Origin: Longibacter salinarum | Lineage (GTDB): Bacteria > Bacteroidota > Rhodothermia > Rhodothermales > Salinibacteraceae | Assembly: GCF_002554795.1 (NCBI RefSeq) | Contig: NZ_PDEQ01000001.1 | Span: 248,001 to 312,000 of the forward strand | Direction of reading: 5' to 3' | DNA length: 64,000 bases | Shown: positions 55,311 to 64,000 of the stretch, in pieces | Numbering within the stretch: the stretch's first letter is position 1 | How the letters are laid out: each line of letters opens with the position of its first letter | Made by a program: the position numbers and the translations under genes | Notes under the pieces: model-generated | The model's database searches: none | Seen by the model: the letters and a program-made list of their open reading frames with translations, nothing else | Told to the model about the DNA's origin: nothing

Positions 55311-57107
55311 TCAGCGCTCACGGGCAACAACCACAGGAGCCCGAGCCGTTTCAAGCGATGCACCGTCCACATCCACCGATTCGAATAAGACAACGTAGAT
55401 TCCCATGCGGACCGCATGTCCGTCATCTGTTCGGCCGTCCCAGAGCAATTCACCCTCTGATCCCGTTCTCTTAGACTGAACGAGGGTGCGGACGAGTCGT
55501 CCGTGCGCGTCATAAATTCGCACCCTGATCGTGCCCGCCGGTCGCTCAAGATGATACTGGATGCGCGTCGCTCCATCCCGGGACCGGCTGAACGGCGAGG
55601 GAGACACCGTGACCGAAGCTGTAACGGCGCTCTGTTCCTGTGGGAGGTGAACACTGTTTTTGTGACCGGGTGTCCCGCCGTCCGGGTGAGCACTCGACGT
55701 CCACGCGACAAGAGATGTACTTTCGGCCGTCAGGCTGATTTTCGCGAGCGAGACGCCGTCCGTTGACGCGAGGTCGTCGGCATGCCAGTCCGGGTCGTAC
55801 AGCAGGCTGTCGATCAGTTCGCCGGCTTCTGATCGAAGGACGATTGAGCGGCCGGAGTTCGTGAGGCGCAGGCTGGATCGGTCTTCTTCGATCAAGACGC
55901 CCCCGCTATTCGCCATGTCCGGAAATGCTTCGTTCAAGGATGATTGGCGCTCTTCAGGTGTCGATCCACGAAGGTCACCGGAGGCGTAGATCAAAGCGTA
56001 CGACTGTGGACTGATGGCCTTCGTTTGCGAAACTGCCGCTAGCTGATCCGTTTCGCCGTGCTCGTCCGTTGCACCCGTCACTTGCAGACCATGAAGCGTG
56101 AGTTGGTACGTGCTAAGGTTTACCATCTCCAGGTATTCCGACTGATCTGGCCAACCGTCGTGACCGTCCGCGCGCGGATCATACATGATCTCCGTCCATC
56201 GGAGGTCACCTTCAGTCGGTTGGAGTGCGACGATGATCTCATCCTTGTCTCGCGCATTTCCCGTTCGGTCGGCTAGGCCCGAAGCGGAAACGAGCGGGCT
56301 ATCTGATTGATCACGGAGGGGGGCTTTTACCGCGAGATCAATCGTGCGCAGATCCTCATGCAACGTCGCGTCGTGGACCGGGCGGCCCCGCACCTCGAAG
56401 TTGTCGGCATGCACAGACTGTGAGGCAACGCCTTCGTCCAGGTAAAGTCGAACCTTTGGCTCACCGCCGGCTTCATCCGGTCTCTCCTCGGCAAACGTGA
56501 TTTTCGGTGCGGTGGTGTCAGGGGCGTACTGTGTATTTCGCCGACCGGGGCTTGCTCCGTTCGTTGACGGTCGGACGTTGAAGGCGGCCGATGGTCCATT
56601 TGGGTCGATCCGTTCGAGGGACGTGTTGCGCGGAAACCAGTCGCCGTCGTACGTCAGCTGGTCCGATAGATTTCCGCCGATCCGGATGTTAACGACGTCA
56701 CCGCCATTGTTTAGGCCTTCCCAGCCCGGGGGCGCAACCACGATGGCGTCGGACGGGGTCTGCGTCCACAGGTCAGGAAAGGCTCGTGCAGCGGCCGTGG
56801 AGTCGCGGACGAGGACGAGGTAGTGTCCCGGCGGCAGGTCGGACGGGAGAGGGGGACCGGACGCCGGCACAACCGGATCGAAGTCCTCATTGGCGTCGGC
56901 ATACGTAAGCTCGCTCAGTGGAAGGGTGCGATCCGAGCGGTTCAGGATTTCGATGAACTCGGCATCGGAGTCGTTCGGCGCAGCGTGCACTTCATTGATT
57001 ACAAGGGGGCCGCTCGGGAAGCGGGAACTGCCCGGTTCACTGGAGGAAGCCGCGAGTCCCGTAGTGATGCAACCAAATGCGATTGCGACGTAGACAAGGC
57101 GGATCAT
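55311..57107 (-). CDS. Exported lamin-tail domain protein with FlgD-like C-terminus
   Basis: A 598-residue secreted protein. A signal peptide (MIRLVYVAIAFGCITTGLAA) is followed by a first lamin-tail domain (LVINEVHAAPNDSDAEFIEILNRS to about 185), a middle Big/Calx-like domain (about 190-300, TTAPKITFAEERP), a second lamin-tail domain (LRWTEIMYDPRADG, SEYLEMVNLS to about 480) and a FlgD/T9SS-like C-terminal module (RIQYHLERPAGTIRVRIYDA and GRLVRTLV, ELLWDGRTDDGH, GIYVVLFE). Its end lacks the short VVR-like tail of the other T9SS cargoes and ends VVVARER. A surface or matrix role is likely. No catalytic motif is visible. Confidence 0.85.
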   Translation of the reverse strand: MIRLVYVAIAFGCITTGLAASSSEPGSSRFPSGPLVINEVHAAPNDSDAEFIEILNRSDRTLPLSELTYADANEDFDPVVPASGPPLPSDLPPGHYLVLVRDSTAAARAFPDLWTQTPSDAIVVAPPGWEGLNNGGDVVNIRIGGNLSDQLTYDGDWFPRNTSLERIDPNGPSAAFNVRPSTNGASPGRRNTQYAPDTTAPKITFAEERPDEAGGEPKVRLYLDEGVASQSVHADNFEVRGRPVHDATLHEDLRTIDLAVKAPLRDQSDSPLVSASGLADRTGNARDKDEIIVALQPTEGDLRWTEIMYDPRADGHDGWPDQSEYLEMVNLSTYQLTLHGLQVTGATDEHGETDQLAAVSQTKAISPQSYALIYASGDLRGSTPEERQSSLNEAFPDMANSGGVLIEEDRSSLRLTNSGRSIVLRSEAGELIDSLLYDPDWHADDLASTDGVSLAKISLTAESTSLVAWTSSAHPDGGTPGHKNSVHLPQEQSAVTASVTVSPSPFSRSRDGATRIQYHLERPAGTIRVRIYDAHGRLVRTLVQSKRTGSEGELLWDGRTDDGHAVRMGIYVVLFESVDVDGASLETARAPVVVARER

Positions 57108-57234
57108 CTGTTCATGCCGTACCGTGGTGTGTAGTAATATGGAATTAATCAAATATAAAGTGCAGTATAGACAGGCACAAATAGTGCATAAGTTTTAGTG
57201 CTCTTTGATGTGACTATACCCGTGGTGTGAATAG

Positions 57235-57265
57235 AAAAAGCCGCCTCAAACGATTCGAGGCGGCT
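57235..57265 (-). terminator. Rho-independent terminator of the M20 gene
   Basis: On the minus strand GCCGCCTC pairs with GAGGCGGC and is followed by TTTTTC. It lies 83 bases after the M20 hydrolase stop. Confidence 0.85.
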
Positions 57266-57347
57266 GTATACATCTGGACGAAATGGGGAGAGGTGCGGGT
57301 TGCGCACCATGTGGCGATTAGTACCGGCTGTCTCCGTTTGGCGACGG

Positions 57348-58709
57348 CTATGATGCGCCGTTGGACGAGTATGCGGGCTGCTGAGCGGAACGCGGTTGTG
57401 TTTCCGGCAGCGGTACGCCGTCCAAGTCATACCCGTCGCGCTGAAACGGCGTCGCGTCCTCCATCAGTTTCTCATTGCCGAGGTGGTTGACCAGCACTCG
57501 GGACATCAGGCGAGCCGTCGGTGCCAAAGGTCGCTCGTCAATGTCAAACTGATGATGGTGTAGCGGGAAGCTGGTTTTTGGGCTCGATGACGTACCGACG
57601 CGAATAAAGGCCCCCGGCAGCTCCTGCAGGTAGTAGGCGAAGTCCTCACCGCCCATACTGGATTGAGGAATGTTGTAGATCGCCTGCTCCCCGAACATGG
57701 ATTTGATGCTGCGAGCAATGTTGCTTACCGCTCGGCCGTCGTTGACGACAGGCGGCGCTCCATCTTCGAATGCGAGCTCGACGTTCGCATCGTACATCTT
57801 ACCGAACTCTTCGGCGGTACGGCGCATGTGCTGGCGAATGGTCTCGCGGTCGGCCTGATTGATGGAGCGGAGGGTCCCACCAAACTGGGCTGTTTCCGGA
57901 ATGACGTTGTGCGCATCGGAGCCCTGCATTTTGCAGACCGTGAGCACGGCCGCGTTCCGCGCATCCGTCACGCGTCCGGCGAGCTGGTAAAACTGATTCA
58001 TGATCTGATTTGCGATCCAGATCGTGTCTGCACCTTCATGCGGACGGGCGGAATGTCCGGTGCCTTCCTGACGAACATATACGTCGAAACGATCCGACGC
58101 AGCGGTCACCGGACCCGTTAGCAGGCCGTATCGACCGACATCGAGCGTTGGGTCGACGTGGATACCGTAGACCGCTTCGAGTCCGTCGAGCACGCCCGAA
58201 CGGATCATCAGCGGGGCGCCGCTAGGGAGGCCTTCTTCATTTGGCTGGAAAAAGACGCGCACCGTTCCCGGAATTTCATCGCGCATCTGGTTGAGCACGA
58301 GGGCGACGCCGATTCCGACCGCCGTGTGTGCATCATGACCACACAAGTGTGCTACGCCCGGATTCTGGGAGCGATACGGGCAGTGCTTCTGGTCCGCCGC
58401 CGGTAGCGCGTCAATGTCCGCTCGGTAGCCGATCTTGTGAGGCTCTCCGTTGACCGGTTCTTTCGTGCCTTCGATATCCACGAACAGGCCCGTTCCTGCG
58501 ACGGGACCCGTCACATCGAGTCCGTATCCCTCGAGCGTCGTTCGGATAAATTGAGAGGTGCTGTGCTCCTGCATTCCAATCTCCGGATTCATATGCAGGT
58601 GCCGCCGAATGGCAATCAGCAATCGTGCAAGCGTCACATCATCTCCGACGACATCAGCAACGTTATCGGGAAGATGAGCAGCATCGACGGGGGATACGCG
58701 AGAAGACAT
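57348..58709 (-). CDS. M20 family amidohydrolase (N-acyl-amino-acid/hippurate hydrolase type)
   Basis: A 453-residue zinc hydrolase. Metal and catalytic residues appear in order: LCGHDAHTAVGIGVAL, FFQPNEEGLPSGA, YGIHVDP, the dimerisation-domain GTGHSARPHEGAD and the late PLHHHQFDID. IRRHLHMNPEIGMQEHSTSQFI is the usual N-terminal helix. These enzymes cleave N-acyl amino acids, hippurate or indole-amino-acid conjugates; specificity is not readable. There is no signal peptide, so it is cytoplasmic. It carries a longer C-terminus than typical (about 30 residues). Confidence 0.92.
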   Translation of the reverse strand: MSSRVSPVDAAHLPDNVADVVGDDVTLARLLIAIRRHLHMNPEIGMQEHSTSQFIRTTLEGYGLDVTGPVAGTGLFVDIEGTKEPVNGEPHKIGYRADIDALPAADQKHCPYRSQNPGVAHLCGHDAHTAVGIGVALVLNQMRDEIPGTVRVFFQPNEEGLPSGAPLMIRSGVLDGLEAVYGIHVDPTLDVGRYGLLTGPVTAASDRFDVYVRQEGTGHSARPHEGADTIWIANQIMNQFYQLAGRVTDARNAAVLTVCKMQGSDAHNVIPETAQFGGTLRSINQADRETIRQHMRRTAEEFGKMYDANVELAFEDGAPPVVNDGRAVSNIARSIKSMFGEQAIYNIPQSSMGGEDFAYYLQELPGAFIRVGTSSSPKTSFPLHHHQFDIDERPLAPTARLMSRVLVNHLGNEKLMEDATPFQRDGYDLDGVPLPETQPRSAQQPAYSSNGAS

Positions 58710-59028
58710 ATGATAGCGCGGTGAATGAGAGAGACAGTCGATTCTGCTTGCGCCGCCGAGTCGATTCGACGGCAGAGCCGCCGCAGCCTGCTTCGACCCG
58801 GAATCATGCTAGCGGCGTTTCAAATTCTACGTGTTAGTACGGTATCTACGACCGGTAGATTCACGCACGCCGTCGGGTTTCCCGAATGATCGAAAGATGC
58901 GGCGTATATCGCTGTGAGCGTCGTCGCCCGTTATCTTAGCGCAAGAATGTTGCCGGGGGACCCGCGTTGGTGGTATCCGCCAGCTGACGTGGACACGATC
59001 CGGTGCTGTCGACGCGTACGTAAGGCGC
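58710..59028. other. Gene-free stretch
   Basis: Upstream of the M20 gene and downstream of the vWA-like gene, both on the minus strand. Nothing recognisable was seen. Confidence 0.5.
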
Positions 59029-61203
59029 TCAGACGAGGCCGAACCGTTTTCTCAGAGTCCACTCACCCGCCAGGCAGGCAAGGATGAGTGCAAGGAAGAG
59101 CAGGGTGCGCCAGAGTTCAGTTTCCTGCTCCTGTTGGAATGTCGTGGCCTTGAACCCTTCGGTCTGTTGCACGACCTCTGACAACCGGTCTGCCTCTGGG
59201 CCGAGCAACGCGACGCCTCCGCTGCGTTCGGCGATCTGACGCATCAGGACAGGATCCGCTCTCGTTTCTCGGTATTCGACGGTCAATTCGCCGACCGAAA
59301 ACTCGCCGGTGTCTGAGCCAACGGTTGTATTTCCCCGCACGGCGGTAGCGGAATACGAATACGTGCCTTCCGGCAGCACGCCCACGTCCAGATTATACTG
59401 GCCGTTGTTTGCCGGCTCCATCGTCAGCGGATATTCGGTTCCATCCTCTGCCGTGATCTCGACCGAGATGTTCGCATCGCTGATGGGCTCCTGGCTTTCG
59501 TTGTACACCTGACCGGTGAACTCGACGCGCTCACTTCCGGCGAACACTTGCTGCACCGGTTGGACGCGAACAGGGCGCGTATCTTGACGGGCGGCCACCC
59601 ACCGGACCAGATTGGAGATGACGCCAGGCCACACGGTTCGTGCGGGCGCGAGATCGTCGGGCAGGTTCGTCCAGCGCCAGGTGCCGGACGCAAGGAGGGC
59701 AGCTGAGCGCTGGCCCACCCGGCTGCGAATGACGAGAGCCGGATCGTCGAGCTCCATGCTCCGAACCTGAATCGTGGCCAGGATGCGGGCATCGGGGGAG
59801 GTTGACCACCGACTCTCGTTGTATCTCAAGGGTGGTAGCTGGTCCCATGGCGCAGTCCCCGCGTTTTCTACGTCCATGATCGGATGCTGCGATCCGCGCT
59901 CGGTCGGCCGAATCAGCGCTTCGATGGAGGAGGAGCGTGCGCGGTCGAGCGACACAGGAAGAGCGTCAGAAAATGCAGATAACCGCCCGAGATCCGCCGT
60001 AGGTTGCATAAAAAAGACCACGGGCGTTCCATCCGACACCGCGTCGGCGACCCGACGCAGATCACCGTCTGAAACGCTTGTGCTCGGATAGCCAACGAGG
60101 GCAAGCACGTCGAACTCGGTCAGGTCCTCAGGCAGCTGGCCATCGTAATACCGACCGTCCTGTCGTACGACGCGCGCCGTCAGTTCCGTATCCGTGTCTC
60201 GGGAGAGAATTCGACGCAATGCCCCGACATCTGGAGATGGTGCACCGGCAAGAAGGAGAACGCGACGCTTGCTTTCGAGGACGCGAACTGTCTTAGATGC
60301 AGCATTATTCCGTTCCGTTGCCTCGCCCTCGATGGACGAGACAGATACCGTCAGGGACTGCAGTCCCGCATTCTCGGGTGTGAATGACAGCTGGACGGTT
60401 CGCTCGGATGTGCCGGACGGAAGGGTGACGGTCGTATTGTCCAGTACATTGCCGTCGCGAGAGAGTCGGACAGTTACCTGTTCTCCGGCTGCCTGTGTCG
60501 CTCGGATGGCTGCCTGGACGGGGAGCTCGGTCCCAACGTAGGCAATGTCATTCGTCGTAACGCGCCGGACTTGAACGTCCCGTGCACCGGTCGTATCGCC
60601 CAGGGTCACCGTATGGATCGGGACCGGGCTGCGCTCGGCTGTGTAGAGCGGGTTCCGGCCGGCATTGTACTGTCCGTCCGAGAGCAGAGCGATGCAAGCC
60701 AGGTTTTCCCCCTGCAATTCCGTTCGTGCGGCGTCGATAGCGGCCGCAAGGTTCGTTCGTGCTCCGTCGAGTCGGAGAGAGTCGGTCGCATTTGGGGACG
60801 TACCGATGGGACGCACATCACGGTCGAACGCAAAGACGCGGACGGCACCGTCGAGGGATTCTACGGATTGCAATGCCGACCGAATGGAAGAACGCGCATC
60901 CAGAGATGGGGACTCGTTATCGCTTGTCCCGTCGCGCTTTGTGGTCACCTGAAGGCTCTCCGAGTTGTCGACGAGCACAGCCAGGATAGGATTCCGTTCG
61001 ATTTCGTCAACGCGGCGCAGCACCGGTTGCGCCAGGAGAAATAGAATCGTTGTGAGTGCGACGAATCGTAATGTCGCAGGCACCGCCTTCCGCCAGCCAG
61101 ACAGCGGGGGGACCGTACGGCGGTAACTCCAGACCGTTAGCGCTCCGGCCGCGAGGATGCAGGCGGCGAGCAGGAACGGCGAGTATCCAAAGGTGAACGA
61201 CAT
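59029..61203 (-). CDS. Membrane-anchored vWA-like protein
   Basis: A 724-residue protein. Two N-terminal membrane helices (about 5-27 and 45-62) flank a short cytoplasmic loop, a von Willebrand A-like domain follows (about 72-200) with the MIDAS start AVLVDNSESLQ, and then beta-rich domains (VRRVTTNDIAYVGTELPVQAAI, PENAGLQSLTVSVSS), a class I glutamine-amidotransferase-like segment (RRVLLLAGAPSPDVGALRRIL, FDVLALVGYPSTSVSDG), a further beta domain (VEFTGQVYNESQEPISDANI) and a final helix (LWRTLLFLALILACLAGEW). The plan matches large Bat-like proteins of Bacteroidota that sit near MoxR/aerotolerance genes, but none are adjacent. The function is unknown. Confidence 0.75.
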   Translation of the reverse strand: MSFTFGYSPFLLAACILAAGALTVWSYRRTVPPLSGWRKAVPATLRFVALTTILFLLAQPVLRRVDEIERNPILAVLVDNSESLQVTTKRDGTSDNESPSLDARSSIRSALQSVESLDGAVRVFAFDRDVRPIGTSPNATDSLRLDGARTNLAAAIDAARTELQGENLACIALLSDGQYNAGRNPLYTAERSPVPIHTVTLGDTTGARDVQVRRVTTNDIAYVGTELPVQAAIRATQAAGEQVTVRLSRDGNVLDNTTVTLPSGTSERTVQLSFTPENAGLQSLTVSVSSIEGEATERNNAASKTVRVLESKRRVLLLAGAPSPDVGALRRILSRDTDTELTARVVRQDGRYYDGQLPEDLTEFDVLALVGYPSTSVSDGDLRRVADAVSDGTPVVFFMQPTADLGRLSAFSDALPVSLDRARSSSIEALIRPTERGSQHPIMDVENAGTAPWDQLPPLRYNESRWSTSPDARILATIQVRSMELDDPALVIRSRVGQRSAALLASGTWRWTNLPDDLAPARTVWPGVISNLVRWVAARQDTRPVRVQPVQQVFAGSERVEFTGQVYNESQEPISDANISVEITAEDGTEYPLTMEPANNGQYNLDVGVLPEGTYSYSATAVRGNTTVGSDTGEFSVGELTVEYRETRADPVLMRQIAERSGGVALLGPEADRLSEVVQQTEGFKATTFQQEQETELWRTLLFLALILACLAGEWTLRKRFGLV

Positions 61204-61377
61204 GAAGGGCGGCGTAGGGAGAGTTCAGTGTCGCCGGTCATACCCGGACACAGTAGTGCAGGTTCAGCGTCGTCGACGAGCACGAGACGCCGTGATTGAC
61301 GCGGTCACCACACATTAGCGATAGATGCTGTACGGGTGGCGAAATTCGGAAAACGATGGTCTTTTCCGAAATGCGAA

Positions 61378-62352
61378 TCAGACCGTCCAGACAACGATGT
61401 ACGTCATGTAGCTGAGGAACGTCGCGAGGAGAACGCCTCCCTCGAGGCGGGTGATTTGGAAGCGGGTCCATGCGATGGGGAGGAGCATCACGCAGATGCC
61501 GAGCATCACGGGAAAATGGACCGTCTGCGTGGTTGGCTCGACGCTGAGCGGGGACATGATCGACACTGTTCCCACGACGAACAGCACGTTGAGCAGGTTC
61601 GAGCCGAGAATATTTCCAACCGATAGATCGGCCTCGTCCTTGATGGCTCCGACCATCGAGGCCGCCAGTTCGGGAAGGCTCGTGCCGATCGCGACGATCG
61701 TAAGCCCGATGGTAATCTGGCTGATGCCCATCACGTTGGCGATATCGACCGCGCTGTCGACCATGAAGTGAGCGCCGACGGCCAGACCAATCGTTCCTCC
61801 GACGAGAAAAAGAGTTTTCTTCAGCAGCGTATCCTGCGGACTCGACGTTTCTAGCGAGTCGTCGTCGACGTCGATCTCGTCGATCATGCTGCTGGCCGCC
61901 GAATTATTCTGCGCATCGTAGAGCAGGTAGCCGATGAAGGCAATGAGGCAGGTGACGAGAAGGCCACCATCCAGTCGGCTGATTGTGCCGTCCAGAGCGA
62001 CGCCATAAAACACAACCATTGCACCGAGCATCATCGGGTACTCCTTCTGCAGAATTTGCGGAGTGACCGCGATGGGAAGGACGAGCGCGCTGGCGCCCAG
62101 AATGAGCGCAATATTAGAGATGTTCGACCCAATGATGTTGCCGAGCGCGAGGTCGTGTTCGCCGCCCAAAGCCGCGATGAAATTGACCAGGAACTCGGGC
62201 ATCGAGGTGCCGAGTGCGACGATGGTGAGGCCGACAACCACAGGTCGGATACCGTAATCGAGGGCAATACCAGATGCACCTCGAATGAGCCACTCGGCTC
62301 CGTAGTACAGAATGATGAGACCGAGGAGGAAGAGTACGGTGTCGAGGATCAT
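61378..62352 (-). CDS. Calcium/sodium antiporter (CaCA superfamily, YrbG-like)
   Basis: A 324-residue membrane protein of about ten helices in two inverted halves. The two alpha-repeats are seen as PVVVGLTIVALGTSMPEFLVNF with LGNIIGSNISNI and ITIGLTIVAIGTSLPELAASM with VGNILGSNLLNV; their Glu and Asn/Ser residues bind the cation. A central acidic loop (DEIDVDDDSLETSSPQD) separates the halves. It exchanges Ca2+ or K+ for Na+ at the inner membrane. It lies 64 bases after the cytidine deaminase gene. Confidence 0.95.
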   Translation of the reverse strand: MILDTVLFLLGLIILYYGAEWLIRGASGIALDYGIRPVVVGLTIVALGTSMPEFLVNFIAALGGEHDLALGNIIGSNISNIALILGASALVLPIAVTPQILQKEYPMMLGAMVVFYGVALDGTISRLDGGLLVTCLIAFIGYLLYDAQNNSAASSMIDEIDVDDDSLETSSPQDTLLKKTLFLVGGTIGLAVGAHFMVDSAVDIANVMGISQITIGLTIVAIGTSLPELAASMVGAIKDEADLSVGNILGSNLLNVLFVVGTVSIMSPLSVEPTTQTVHFPVMLGICVMLLPIAWTRFQITRLEGGVLLATFLSYMTYIVVWTV

Positions 62353-62415
62353 GAAGCGGGGGACGCAGCGATCGCCGGGCGAGGGAAGGCTTCGATGGTG
62401 GGGGCAGGTCAGGCG

Positions 62416-63249
62416 TTAGTCCGATGTCGCCTGCTCGACTGAGGAGGGATCGTCGCCCTGCAGCAGCTTTGTGCCCCTGAAGAATCCGGGCAGTAGCGTG
62501 GCAGGCGCCGATTTCTCTGGTTGTGACGAATGACGATCCATCCAAAGCGCCGCGTCGGGCGTGAGTTCCGCGAGCACCTGCCTGCACGCACCGCAAGGCG
62601 TGCCTTCAGCATCGTCGAGACAGGAGAGGAAGATGCGCCGTGCGCTCGGCTCTCCGTATGTCCGCGCGGTTCCCGCTGCATTTCGCTCCGCGCAGAGGAT
62701 CCGCGACCAGTCTGGGTGTTCGACATTGGCCCCGGGAAACAGGTTGCCGGCTTCGGTTTCAATGACTGCTCCGACGCGGAAGTCCGACGATGGAACGTAG
62801 GCCGCAAGTGCAGCATCTCGCGCGAGTTGAATTCCCTGCCCATGATCGAGGTCGGAGATGGCGCCGTCGGTCCACATCCTCGGATCGAGCACGGATGTGG
62901 GTTCGGGACGCTCGGAGACATGTAGCCACGTATCGTTTGCCACAGGCTCGAGGGATAATCCAGGAAGTGAATCCAGATAATGCGCATCGCCGTCGGTTAG
63001 AGGACGGTTCACAGCAACACCGACCAGACGATGCAGATAGCCCGCAGAGACGGCCGTGGTGAACGCGTTCAACAGGGCGGGGAGGGAGAGGGAGAACGAT
63101 GCACTTTCGACCCGCACACCGGGGATCATGATGCCATCGTCGGCCAGGAAGACAGCGCCAACCGGTTCCTCAGAGAAAGGGGCATAAGATCGGCCGGCGA
63201 AGGCTCGAGCCTGCTCACGGAGGGTCGCAACGATGGCGGACGTACTCAC
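62416..63249 (-). CDS. cdd: Two-domain cytidine deaminase with active C-terminal domain
   Basis: A 277-residue zinc enzyme deaminating cytidine/deoxycytidine to uridine. The C-terminal domain holds the zinc and proton-shuttle residues: Cys186-Ala-Glu188 in ILCAERNAAG and Cys219/Cys222 in TPCGACRQVLAEL. YVPSSDFRVGAVIETEAG is the substrate-binding start. The N-terminal domain repeats the fold (YAPFSEEPVGAVFLADDG) but lacks these ligands (the region reads FSLSLPALLNAF). In the E. coli two-domain enzyme the active domain is N-terminal, so the order here is reversed. The start is GTG. The gene is followed by the antiporter. Confidence 0.88.
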   Translation of the reverse strand: MSTSAIVATLREQARAFAGRSYAPFSEEPVGAVFLADDGIMIPGVRVESASFSLSLPALLNAFTTAVSAGYLHRLVGVAVNRPLTDGDAHYLDSLPGLSLEPVANDTWLHVSERPEPTSVLDPRMWTDGAISDLDHGQGIQLARDAALAAYVPSSDFRVGAVIETEAGNLFPGANVEHPDWSRILCAERNAAGTARTYGEPSARRIFLSCLDDAEGTPCGACRQVLAELTPDAALWMDRHSSQPEKSAPATLLPGFFRGTKLLQGDDPSSVEQATSD

Positions 63250-63884
63250 AGGGATTAATAGACGACGAGAGAGAAAACGGACATCGTCAATCGGTCGACT
63301 TCGCAGAGGTTCCAGTTAACATCGGCTTGGCGCGTCGTATAATCGCCAGGGCTATGGTTTTAGCTGCTGGTTGCGAAAGGTACGTTTTCCTCAAGTTCAT
63401 CTGCGTGTAAGTGAAGGCACGAACAGGCAGTTGGCGATGAGAACTCTGACAGGAATCGCCGGTGAATCCCCTTGTCGTGGATCCTGAAAAACGAGAGGAA
63501 ATAAGCTGGCGTTCGTGGTCTCTAAAAGCTATGTTGTTTTACTGCTGTCAGCTAGCAGGATATCCTTCTCCACGGGTGCGGGAAGGATATGCATGTTGTT
63601 CAGGCGCAAGCTGGGCAGTAGAAGCTTGACGCAAGCTTTCCAGAGTAGGCGTTGATCTATGTGATAAGAAACCGGATACTACGACAGTTCTGGTCGCAGG
63701 TACTTCGATTAGAAAAGAACGGCAAGCTCTGAGGACGATGCGTTCTCGCGCGCCGGACCACCCAATCGACGGGACGAACGTGCGGAGCGACAGCTTGTCT
63801 AACTCGTTATATTTACGACGTATGTTGCCGATCATGGGAGAGGGACTACCGATCCGTGATTAGCAAAACAGACATCTACACCCT
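63250..63884. other. Gene-free stretch before tRNA-Leu
   Basis: AT-richer than its surroundings. A hairpin at 63560-63590 pairs ATATCCTTC with GAAGGATAT. The minus-strand words TGCCTGTTC and TTCACTTA (63429-63408) match those upstream of the tmRNA. An open frame at 63548-63835 (minus) has no recognisable features. Confidence 0.5.
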
Positions 63885-63970
63885 GGCCCGGTGGCGGAAT
63901 TGGCAGACGCAGCGGACTTAAAATCCGCTGGTACTCACGTACCGTGCGGGTTCGAGCCCCGCCCGGGCCA
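63885..63970 (+). tRNA. tRNA-Leu (anticodon UAA)
   Basis: An 86-nt class II tRNA. The acceptor arms GGCCCGG and CCGGGCC pair perfectly. The anticodon stem GCGGA/TCCGC encloses CTTAAAA, giving anticodon TAA. A long variable arm (TGGTACTCACGTACC) precedes the T arm GCGGG-TTCGAGC-CCCGC. CCA is not encoded. Confidence 0.97.
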
Positions 63971-64000
63971 CACGAAAGACGCCCCTCATCCACCTTTCCG

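Noticed and set aside
63548-63835. 95-residue minus-strand frame before tRNA-Leu
   Set aside because: Includes a hairpin, no family features; could be a small unknown gene but unsupported.
1-64000. CRISPR array, insertion sequence or prophage
   Set aside because: No regularly spaced identical repeats, transposase motifs or phage structural genes were recognised; the degenerate short arrays lack spacers.

Overview
The window looks like a chromosomal segment of a moderately halophilic bacterium of the Rhodothermota/Salinibacter group (Bacteroidota-related). The reasons are: GC-rich, acidic proteins (acidic tails on RecA, ClpC and the FtsK linker); several exported proteins ending in Por/T9SS-like C-terminal sorting domains; few Shine-Dalgarno sites; and a tmRNA whose encoded tag reads ADDYSYAMAA, the tag I recall for Salinibacter ruber. 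No rRNA, CRISPR array, phage or intact insertion sequence was seen.

Layout. 1-3.3 kb: a likely redox/NO-response group (end of a truncated haemoglobin, 7Fe ferredoxin, NnrS-like membrane protein, two small paralogous membrane proteins with a haem-copper-oxidase-like His motif). 3.4-9 kb: nitronate monooxygenase-like enzyme, exported VOC protein, SnoaL-like protein, tmRNA, MazG. 8.9-19.6 kb: type III polyketide synthase, a minus-strand cassette of three exported amidohydrolases, an AAA+ ATPase, class I aldolase and a methyltransferase of the kind that often accompanies type III PKS. 19.9-24.3 kb: two related T9SS cargo proteins, one an endonuclease I. 24.4-30.9 kb: ABC ATPase, cobalamin adenosyltransferase, M23 peptidase, isoaspartyl peptidase, SpoIID-like protein, TatD. 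31-38.6 kb: DnaK, PgsA, PyrE, CinA, RecA, PAP2 phosphatase. 38.6-49.6 kb (minus strand): T9SS serine protease, PurE, PurK, FtsK, ComB, GcvT, TyrA. 49.7-63.2 kb: rhomboid protease, PP-loop ATPase, ClpC, A-type Fe-S carrier, lamin-tail protein, M20 amidohydrolase, vWA-like membrane protein, Ca/Na antiporter and a two-domain cytidine deaminase. The window ends with tRNA-Leu(UAA).

Most genes are housekeeping. The unusual signal is between genes. Three families of short degenerate tandem repeats (an 8-bp AACG-based unit, a 7-bp TTCA-based unit and C-rich heptads) recur at several intergenic sites and tend to lie together. Two collinear ~208-bp intergenic elements at 22.07 kb and 29.92 kb are clearly homologous. 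Several stem-loops crowd the region before the ferredoxin gene. Among proteins, the amidohydrolase trio has one catalytically complete member flanked by two that have lost metal ligands. The cytidine deaminase has its intact active site in the C-terminal half, opposite to the E. coli enzyme.
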